The notes beneath the pieces are model-generated. The model was not told the origin of the DNA, ran no database searches, and saw nothing but the letters and a program-made list of their open reading frames with translations. This document shows positions 1-5,256 of a stretch of DNA of 9,582 nt, piece by piece; positions within the stretch are counted from its first letter, which is position 1; every line of letters begins with the position of its first letter. This DNA comes from Gammaproteobacteria bacterium. Its GTDB lineage: Bacteria; Pseudomonadota; Gammaproteobacteria; Steroidobacterales; MnTg04. The translations under genes and the position numbers were made by a program. The DNA is taken from NCBI GenBank assembly GCA_027297845.1, contig JAPUHG010000073.1:1-9582 (forward strand), written 5' to 3'.

Positions 1-1
1 G

Positions 2-460
2 ATCTTGGTGCTGTCGGCGCCAGGTGAAAGGCGGGATCACGACATCGAGGAAATCGGCACTATCGCGGCCGGGCATATCGATCATTATCTCCTGCGTACA
101 GACGATAATGCGCGTGGCCGGGATCGCGATGAAGTACCCGGCATGCTAAAGAAAATGCTGGCTGCAGCAAAAGTCGGCAAGAAACAGATCGAAATTATCG
201 ATGATGAAAAGACGGCGGTCGATCACGCGCTGGCCATGGCGCAACCGGGTGACCTGGTCTTTATTTTTGGCGACGACATCAAGCGCTGCTGGAAACAAAT
301 CATTTATTTCGATTCGGGTGAAAAACCGGAGCAGGACGAAAAACCGGTGCAAATCAAATTGCCGGCGACAACGCTGGGTGAGATTTCGCTGGAAAACGTC
401 GAAATCATTCGCGATGAGCGTGGCGTACGCATTGCCCGCGAACCCGAAGAGTCTGACTAG
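2..460 (+). CDS. cphA: Cyanophycin synthetase, C-terminal fragment (5' end outside window)
   Basis: This is the last ~152 codons of a gene that enters from the left edge; the frame is open from base 2, so no start codon is assigned. CphA makes cyanophycin (multi-L-arginyl-poly-L-aspartate) in the cytoplasm: its ATP-grasp domain adds Asp to the backbone and its Mur-ligase-like domain adds Arg side chains. Only the end of the Mur-ligase-like module is visible. It carries the family signatures APGERRDHDIEEIG near the start, then a DDNARGRDRDEV segment, PGDLVFIFGDD and the RCWKQIIYF tail. A divergent tail containing LPATTLGEISLE closes the protein before TAG. The next + strand gene encodes a visible paralogue of the same module, so the two probably work together. 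Identity rests on recalled family motifs. A different Mur ligase of the CphA type cannot be excluded, because the ATP-grasp part lies outside the window. Confidence 0.85.
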   Translation: MLVLSAPGERRDHDIEEIGTIAAGHIDHYLLRTDDNARGRDRDEVPGMLKKMLAAAKVGKKQIEIIDDEKTAVDHALAMAQPGDLVFIFGDDIKRCWKQIIYFDSGEKPEQDEKPVQIKLPATTLGEISLENVEIIRDERGVRIAREPEESD

Positions 461-463
461 TAA

Positions 464-718
464 GCCTGCATAGTTCACCAGGGCAGTAAGCGCCGGAGCG
501 TATGCAGAATATTTGATGTGCATTGAGGGTCGAATTCGTTGATTACTGATTTCAGTTTGTACACCGTCGCTTACTTATCGCGGCCCTGGCTGGTTTTCGA
601 ACGATTGAGCTTGGCCTTCACTCAACCCATAGCTACCACTATGAGTTTCGCTCCAGGCCTGCCCTCAATCATTCGTACCCTCACCCAGGATCCGCGATCC
701 CCGGTGAACTATGCAGGC
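464..718. repeat. 255-nt fold-back element with 20-nt terminal inverted arms
   Basis: The ends form an inverted repeat: GCCTGCATAGTTCACC at 464-479 and its exact reverse complement at 703-718. After one mismatch (480/702), three more pairs follow (481-483 with 699-701), giving 19 of 20. Two further self-complementary blocks fill the interior. Block A pairs 485-492 with 568-575 and 494-496 with 564-566. Block B pairs 578-589 with 685-697, 598-609 with 664-675, 613-617 with 655-659, and 628-632 with 639-643. Together they form a three-way junction with only one or two unpaired bases at the joints. The element begins three bases after the cphA stop and ends 28 bases before the next start. No target-site duplication is evident, and I see no transposase fragment in any frame. 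It could be a MITE-like or REP-like mobile remnant, or a structured RNA. I do not recognise the family. Confidence 0.7.
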
Positions 719-746
719 CTGCCCCATTGAAATATCCAGGTAGCCA

Positions 747-2447
747 ATGGAAGTTTTAGACTCACGTCGACTGACGGGACCCGGGTTGGTCTGGGACCGG
801 CCCGCGGCGGTGCTGGACGTGCGTCTGAGCCCGGATGAAGCGGAACAGCTGATCCCGGCATGGCAGGAAACGGTCCGCGAAATCATGGACCGGCTTGGCC
901 TGCAGAGTGAGTCCATCAAGGTGCGTCGTTTTGCCGATGGCGCCAGCCTCGCGATCAGCGCTCCCATCGATACGCTTTACACGGCAACCGACATAAACGA
1001 CTGGGCATGGGCCGCCATCACCGGAAAAACTGCCGATGACGAAACCCCGGAGACCCTGGCGCAGGCCGAAACCCGCCTGGCGAAAGCACTGGCCGGTGAA
1101 AAAAATCCGCAGCTCATCAAGTTGGTCGTCGAGGCCGAAAAGCGCGGTTTGCCGTGGCTTGCCGACGATGAAGAACTGACGCTTGGTCTCGGGGTCAACG
1201 GACAGACCTGGCCGGTGGATCAGTTGCCGGAGATAGCGGCGGTAGAGTGGTCACGCCTCGGGCGAATTCCGCTCGGCCTGGTCACCGGCACCAATGGCAA
1301 GACCACTTCGGTTCGTTTCCTGACCCGCATGGCGCGTGCCGCCGGGCAGACTGTCGGGGTCAGTTCGACTGACTGGATCGCGGTCAACGACGAAATCCTG
1401 GATCGTGGAGACTGGTCGGGGCCTGGTGGCGCCAGGAATGTGCTCCGCGATCAACGGGTCGACATGGGCATCCTCGAAACCGCCCGCGGGGGGCTGTTAC
1501 GAAGAGGCCTGGGCGTTGCCAGCGCCGACGCGGTGTTGATCACCAATATCGCCGAAGACCACCTGGGTGAATTCGGGGTCATGCATCTCGAAGAGCTCAC
1601 CGACGTCAAGTGGATCGTTACCAGTGCGCTAGGCGATAGCGGAACCGCGGTACTCAACGCCGAAGACGACAAACTGGTGAAACGCGGGCTCGCCGCACAT
1701 TTTCCCGTGACCTGGTTCAGCCTGGACCCGGAGCTGCCGCTAATCCAAAAGGCGGTGAGTCAAAATCAGACCGTGGTCGTGCTCAGGGGCCGAAACCTGA
1801 ACATCATCAGGAAAGGCAAGGAAACAACGATCCTTGAGGTCGGTGAGATTCCGCTGGCGATGGATGGCGCCGCTCGTCACAACATCGCCAACGCACTGGG
1901 CGCGATCGGTTTGGCCAGTGCACTGGGTTTGCCCCGCGAGTCCATTGCCGATGGCTTGCGCAAAACACGGCCCGAGGATAATCCCGGCCGTTGCAATCTT
2001 TTTTCTATCGACGGCGCCGATGTGCTGGTGGATTTTGCGCACAACCCGCATGGCATCGCGGCCATATTCGAACTGGCCAGGACACGCAAGGCGAAACGCC
2101 GGCTGATGTTGATCGGCCAGGCGGGCGATCGTAGCGATCAGGCGATCGGCGAGTTGGCGGCACGCGCATGGAACATCGGGCTGGACAAGGTGATAATCAA
2201 GGAAATGGCCGAATACGCCAGGGGACGCCCGACCGGTGAGGTCGCCCAACTGATAAAAAATTCGATGTTGGCGTGTGGCGCCAAAGAAGACCAGCTAGCC
2301 TATTTCCAAACCGAGCCGGAAGCGGTAAGCGCCGCACTCGACTGGGCACGGCCTGGCGATCTGTTAATCCTGTTTATACACGAACAAATAGACGACGTAT
2401 TGGCCATGCTGAAGGAAAAAAAGGACGGCTCTGCCCAGTCGACATGA
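747..2447 (+). CDS. CphA-like Mur ligase lacking the ATP-grasp domain
   Basis: A 566-aa cytoplasmic ATP-dependent ligase of the Mur/CphA family. Residues 1 to ~165 resemble the CphA N-terminal domain (start MEVLDSRRLTGPGLVWDRP). The Mur-ligase module follows directly: P-loop GTNGKTT at 181-187, ETARGGLLRRGLG at 244-256, NIAEDHLGEFGV at 267-278, HNIANAL at 378-384, NPGRCNLF at 412-419, VDFAHNPHG at 428-436 and GQAGDRSDQAIGELA at 457-471. Full CphA carries a several-hundred-residue ATP-grasp domain between these two parts; here there is no space for it. The C-terminal third is visibly paralogous to the CphA fragment upstream (shared GxRxDxxIxE, RGRxxxEV and PGDLxxxF). The ATG at 747 has only a weak AGG at 738-740. 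The substrate is unknown. By analogy the Mur module could form an amide or isopeptide bond on cyanophycin or a related peptide, which is inference. Its stop overlaps the darP start. Confidence 0.88.
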   Translation: MEVLDSRRLTGPGLVWDRPAAVLDVRLSPDEAEQLIPAWQETVREIMDRLGLQSESIKVRRFADGASLAISAPIDTLYTATDINDWAWAAITGKTADDETPETLAQAETRLAKALAGEKNPQLIKLVVEAEKRGLPWLADDEELTLGLGVNGQTWPVDQLPEIAAVEWSRLGRIPLGLVTGTNGKTTSVRFLTRMARAAGQTVGVSSTDWIAVNDEILDRGDWSGPGGARNVLRDQRVDMGILETARGGLLRRGLGVASADAVLITNIAEDHLGEFGVMHLEELTDVKWIVTSALGDSGTAVLNAEDDKLVKRGLAAHFPVTWFSLDPELPLIQKAVSQNQTVVVLRGRNLNIIRKGKETTILEVGEIPLAMDGAARHNIANALGAIGLASALGLPRESIADGLRKTRPEDNPGRCNLFSIDGADVLVDFAHNPHGIAAIFELARTRKAKRRLMLIGQAGDRSDQAIGELAARAWNIGLDKVIIKEMAEYARGRPTGEVAQLIKNSMLACGAKEDQLAYFQTEPEAVSAALDWARPGDLLILFIHEQIDDVLAMLKEKKDGSAQST

Positions 2448-2980
2448 ACAGAAGATCAAACAATCCGGTAACTACCGCCGACAGTTCGAAACCGTCCAAG
2501 ACTTCGATAAAAAAGAAAATGCACGAGTTGCAGGCCCTCGGTGAGACTTTACTCGATCTGCCGGCGGCGCAGCTAGCGACCGTTCCCATGCCGGAGACGT
2601 TGCAGAACGCAGTCATGCTTGGCCGAAAAATGAATAAGTTCGGCGCCCTCAACCGGCAGAAGCAATTTATCGGCAAGCTCATGCGTCACCTCGACGCAAG
2701 GCCGATCCACGATGCGCTGGCCGCAATAGCTCAGGAGGGACTGGTAGAAAAACAACTCCACAAGTGTACCGAGAATTGGCGCGATCGTTTATTGAGCGAC
2801 GGCAGTTCCGCACTGGAGAGTTTTCTGAAGGAATTTCCAGGATGCGATCGGCAGCAATTGCGGCAAATTACCAGGGCCCACGGCAAGGCCGGCAGCGAAA
2901 TCGCGCTGACGACCGAAAGAAAAAAACTTTATCGGTTTGTGCGCGCGATTCTCGCGGCGGGAAAACAGGCCACCGACTGA
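2444..2980 (+). CDS. darP: Ribosome biogenesis factor DarP/YjgA (DUF615)
   Basis: A 178-aa cytoplasmic protein of the YjgA/DarP family, which in E. coli associates with late 50S precursors and promotes subunit maturation. Visible family blocks are KKKMHELQALGETLLDL (24-39), the RQKQFIGKLMRHLD block (71-84), NWRDRLL (111-117) and DRQQLRQITRAH (135-146), with a closing KKLYRFVRAIL helix. Length is close to the 183 aa of the E. coli protein. The N-terminal ~25 residues are Ser/Lys/Asn-rich rather than acidic as in E. coli. The frame is open further upstream inside the preceding gene. I chose the ATG at 2444 because it forms an ATGA overlap with that gene's stop and gives the family length. No well-spaced ribosome binding site is present (AAGGAC at 2421-2426 is too far), so translational coupling is likely. 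Confidence 0.92.
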   Translation: MNRRSNNPVTTADSSKPSKTSIKKKMHELQALGETLLDLPAAQLATVPMPETLQNAVMLGRKMNKFGALNRQKQFIGKLMRHLDARPIHDALAAIAQEGLVEKQLHKCTENWRDRLLSDGSSALESFLKEFPGCDRQQLRQITRAHGKAGSEIALTTERKKLYRFVRAILAAGKQATD

Positions 2981-3014
2981 CCATCAGGTTGTTTCGCGCC
3001 GGCAAAAGCACTGA

Positions 3015-3020
3015 TAGAAT
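3015..3020 (+). promoter_or_regulatory. Candidate -10 box just before purE
   Basis: TAGAAT lies 6 bases before the purE ATG and resembles a sigma-70 -10 element. If it is used, transcription would start almost at the start codon and give a nearly leaderless mRNA; no convincing Shine-Dalgarno sequence precedes the ATG. The only -35-like hexamer, TTGTTT at 2989-2994, leaves a 20-bp spacer, which is too long. No PurR-like palindrome was seen in the 46-bp gap. Confidence 0.3.
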
Positions 3021-3026
3021 GCGCCG

Positions 3027-3524
3027 ATGAAACCACTAGTATCTGTGATTATGGGGTCCAGGTCGGACTGGGAAGCAATGTCCCGGTGCACCGATATTCT
3101 GGAACAGTTAGGCATTCCTTTCGAGGCGAAGGTTTATTCGGCTCACCGGACACCCGATCTGCTCTTCGAGTATCTGCAACCACTGCGTGACCAGGGTGTT
3201 GAAGTCATCGTTGCCGGCGCTGGCGGCGCGGCACACTTGCCGGGAGTAATCGCCGGCAAGTGCGCGCTTCCCGTTATCGGCGTGCCGATGGAGTCGAAAG
3301 CGCTAAAAGGGATGGACTCCCTGCTTTCGATCGCGCAAATGCCGGCCGGCATTCCGGTTGCCACGATGGCGATTGGCACAGCTGGCGCCGCCAACGCCGC
3401 ACTGTTTGCCGCCGCCATCATCGCGAACAAACATCCGGATATCCGCGAGGCACTCGATCAGTTTCGTACTGCACAGACCGAGAAAGGCGCCAGGAATACC
3501 GACCCAAACGCTGAACCGGCTTGA
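3027..3524 (+). CDS. purE: N5-carboxyaminoimidazole ribonucleotide mutase PurE (class I)
   Basis: A 165-aa cytoplasmic enzyme of de novo purine synthesis. It converts N5-CAIR to 4-carboxy-AIR, the step after the PurK carboxylase. Signatures of bacterial class I PurE are present: MGSRSDW (9-15) in the nucleotide-binding loop, SAHRTP (38-43) with the catalytic-type His40, GAGGAAHLPG (64-73), PVIGVPMES (82-90), SIAQMPAGIPVATMAIG (101-117) and AGAANAAL (119-126). Length matches the family. The ATG at 3027 gives a start just ahead of the first beta strand. purK, usually the next gene, is not downstream here: an unrelated AAA-FHA gene follows after 139 bp. The gene may be transcribed with darP or from its own promoter in the 46-bp gap. 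Confidence 0.96.
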   Translation: MKPLVSVIMGSRSDWEAMSRCTDILEQLGIPFEAKVYSAHRTPDLLFEYLQPLRDQGVEVIVAGAGGAAHLPGVIAGKCALPVIGVPMESKALKGMDSLLSIAQMPAGIPVATMAIGTAGAANAALFAAAIIANKHPDIREALDQFRTAQTEKGARNTDPNAEPA

Positions 3525-3540
3525 TACGCACCGGTTTTTA
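3514..3540 (+). terminator. Weak candidate terminator at the purE 3' end
   Basis: AACCGG (3514-3519) pairs with CCGGTT (3531-3536) across an 11-nt loop. The second arm runs into TTTTT (3535-3539). The purE stop codon (3522-3524) lies inside the loop. The six-pair stem with a short U-run is marginal for intrinsic termination, but it sits where one would expect the purE transcript to end. Confidence 0.35.
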
Positions 3541-3663
3541 GCAAGCCCGGAATCGATGGGCGAATCCCCTGCTCTCCCGGGTCGCTTTATTGGGTACGCT
3601 CTGGTTTAATCTTCCCATGTACGGACATGCGGTCTGAGCAAGGAACCCGGGTCAAAAGCTGGC

Positions 3664-4830
3664 ATGTATCTTCAACATTTCAAGCTGAATGAACAGCCGT
3701 TCGAGCCAGTTCCCGATCCTGAATTTCTATACCTGAGTAATTTCCACGAGCGGGCCAAATACTACATGGAGTCGGTCTGGGGTTTCCCCAATGGCATCGT
3801 ATCCATCACCGGTGCAATCGGCGCAGGAAAAACCATCCTGATCAATGCTTTTATCGGCGGACTCACTGACGACGTGTGCGTGGCAAAAATCAATCAGACC
3901 CAATTGACGCCCGTCCAGTTTCTACAGTTTCTGCTCGCACAGTTTGGCTTCAAGCCGTTTCGGAAAAGAAAGGTCGAATTGCTCGATATGCTCGCGCAGT
4001 TTCTGTCTGAAAAGGCGGCGGCTGGACAGAAAACACTGATAATCATCGATGAAGCGCAAAACCTGTCAAAGAACGTGCTCATGGATTTAGGCCGCCTGTT
4101 TGAAGATGAACAAAAGAGATTCGCGTCGCTGCGTATCATCCTCAGTGGTCACACCGAGCTCAACGACGCGATGGATTCCGCCGGCATAAGCGGGCTGGTT
4201 CGGCTACGCCTGGATCTTGGCCCGTTGAACCACCGTGAAACCTGCGCTTATGTTTTACATCGTCTGGCGGTCGCCGGTGCAACCGGTGCAGAAATTTTCA
4301 CCGGCGCGGCGCTGGATAGCGTGCACTCATACAGCCGCGGCATCCCGCGGCTCATCAATACGTTGTGCGACACGGCGATGATCGGCGTCGGGTCGGCAAA
4401 TCAGGATACGGTGGATGGCGGCGCTATCGACGCTGCAGCCAAAGAATTGAAATGGCAGGTAACGACTTCCCAAACCGATGAACATTCGGTCATGGTCCCG
4501 ATGCTGGATGTGCCTGACGCCAAAAGGTTTGGCATTCTTTCGATCGCCTACAAGGGCAGAACCACCAACGAGTTCCCGCTCGCGATGGGCAAGCTGCTGA
4601 TCGGCCGCGCCAACAGCAATGATCTGCAGATCGATAGCAGGTTCGTCTCTGGCCATCACGCACAAATCATTACCGGCGTCGATGGCAAATCGCTAATCGA
4701 AGACCTCAACAGCACCAACGGACTTTATATTGGACAGCGCAAGGTCAGGCGCCACAAGCTGGCATCCGGGGACGTCATCGGCCTGGGTCAGCATACGATT
4801 ACTTATTATAAAGAGCGTCGGGAAACCTGA
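3664..4830 (+). CDS. ExeA-like AAA ATPase with C-terminal FHA domain
   Basis: A 388-aa protein with two parts. Residues 1 to ~260 are an ExeA/GspA-type AAA ATPase. It opens with MYLQHFKLNEQPFEPVPDPEF, typical of that group, and has Walker A GAIGAGKT (50-57), Walker B TLIIIDEAQN (124-133), a sensor-like LRIILSGHTEL (156-166), and the closing SRGIPRLINTLCDTA (224-238). A ~35-residue linker follows, then an FHA domain from ~290: LLIGRANSNDLQI (311-323), VSGHHAQI (328-335) and DLNSTNGLYIG (347-357). These include the Arg, Ser, His and Asn positions that read phosphothreonine. No membrane segment and no peptidoglycan-binding domain is seen, unlike ExeA itself, and no type II secretion genes are nearby. 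Its role is unknown; phospho-dependent recruitment of an ATPase is inference. AAGGAA at 3640-3645 lies 18 bases from the ATG, too far to be an ideal ribosome binding site. Confidence 0.92.
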   Translation: MYLQHFKLNEQPFEPVPDPEFLYLSNFHERAKYYMESVWGFPNGIVSITGAIGAGKTILINAFIGGLTDDVCVAKINQTQLTPVQFLQFLLAQFGFKPFRKRKVELLDMLAQFLSEKAAAGQKTLIIIDEAQNLSKNVLMDLGRLFEDEQKRFASLRIILSGHTELNDAMDSAGISGLVRLRLDLGPLNHRETCAYVLHRLAVAGATGAEIFTGAALDSVHSYSRGIPRLINTLCDTAMIGVGSANQDTVDGGAIDAAAKELKWQVTTSQTDEHSVMVPMLDVPDAKRFGILSIAYKGRTTNEFPLAMGKLLIGRANSNDLQIDSRFVSGHHAQIITGVDGKSLIEDLNSTNGLYIGQRKVRRHKLASGDVIGLGQHTITYYKERRET

Positions 4831-4860
4831 AACAGAATGCTCAACCCGGTTTGCTTCAGG
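4826..4860. terminator. Hairpin between the convergent AAA-FHA and small membrane protein genes
   Basis: CCTGAAACA (4826-4834) and TGCTTCAGG (4852-4860) are complementary at 8 of 9 positions across a 17-nt loop. The hairpin spans the 25-bp gap between two convergent stop codons, the usual place for a shared bidirectional terminator. Neither side has a clear T-run, so intrinsic termination is uncertain. Confidence 0.25.
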
Positions 4861-5086
4861 ATTCATCCAGTTTGCGTGAGTCGCCGCCGTATTCTTCCTC
4901 GTTACGACGGTAGTCCTTGCGCTTGAGCCAGACCACCATGCCGGCGACCAGGCAGGCAAGACCGACGATCAGTCCAATGGTTGGCCAGTACCAGTAATTG
5001 ATATAGGCAGCCGCCACCAGCGATACCACACCGGCAGCCATATAAAAATAGGGCAGGATTTCGTAAACCGGCTTAGTCAGCCACAC
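4856..5086 (-). CDS. Small two-helix inner-membrane protein of unknown function
   Basis: A 76-aa protein I do not recognise as a named family. It has two predicted hydrophobic helices, about residues 10-29 (FYMAAGVVSLVAAAYIN core) and 34-53 (WPTIGLIVGLACLVAGMVVW). They are joined by a short turn rich in Trp and Tyr (NYWYW). A charged tail starting KRKDYRR then becomes acidic. Basic residues at both ends suggest a hairpin with both termini in the cytoplasm. The start is GTG at 5086-5084, supported by GGAG on the minus strand (bases 5094-5097) 7 nt upstream. The overlapping ATG at 5088 is in another frame and meets a stop after three codons. The gene lies downstream of tldD on the same strand, 170 bp away, with a stem-loop between them. 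Confidence 0.75.
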   Translation of the reverse strand: MWLTKPVYEILPYFYMAAGVVSLVAAAYINYWYWPTIGLIVGLACLVAGMVVWLKRKDYRRNEEEYGGDSRKLDES

Positions 5087-5110
5087 ATTCGGTCTCCGTT
5101 TTTCTCTTTG

Positions 5111-5185
5111 GGACGCTCTGATCTATCCATGAACTCGTATCTTGCATCCAAAATCTACTTCGCCCATGGATAAATCAGAGCATCC
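5111..5185 (-). repeat. 21-bp stem-loop between tldD and the small membrane gene
   Basis: Bases 5111-5131 and 5165-5185 are inverted copies with 19 of 21 matching positions around a 33-nt loop. The core is GCTCTGATCTATCCATG at 5115-5131 against CATGGATAAATCAGAGC at 5165-5181. Read as minus-strand RNA, both mismatches become G-U wobbles, so all 21 positions pair. No T-run follows the stem on the minus strand, so it is not a classic intrinsic terminator. It lies 71 nt after the tldD stop and 13 nt before the GGAG of the next gene. It could be a dispersed palindromic repeat, an mRNA-stabilising or processing stem, or a leader element of the small gene. Confidence 0.6.
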
Positions 5186-5256
5186 TTAGTTTATCAGTCT
5201 GCCAGAATCTGTTGCAAAAAAGGACAGTCAGTGGCCTGTTGACATAAGCTGGCCGT

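Noticed and set aside
464..718. A complete insertion sequence
   Set aside because: The inverted ends suggest one, but only ~215 nt lie between them, no transposase is encoded and no target duplication is visible. At most it is a non-autonomous remnant.
539..730. A 63-codon + strand open frame in the cphA-ligase spacer
   Set aside because: It lies across the fold-back element and includes one inverted arm. The sequence lacks protein-like features, has no clear ribosome binding site and shows no transposase motif.
1740..2249. A 169-codon minus-strand open frame inside the CphA-like ligase
   Set aside because: It is antisense to strongly conserved Mur-ligase motifs and resembles no known protein; it is a composition-driven shadow frame.
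2981..3026. PurR operator or purine riboswitch ahead of purE
   Set aside because: The 46-bp gap is too short for a riboswitch and shows no PurR-like palindrome.
3664..4830. Type II secretion component ExeA/GspA
   Set aside because: The ATPase part resembles ExeA, but there is no membrane segment or peptidoglycan-binding domain, an FHA domain is present instead, and no gsp genes are adjacent.
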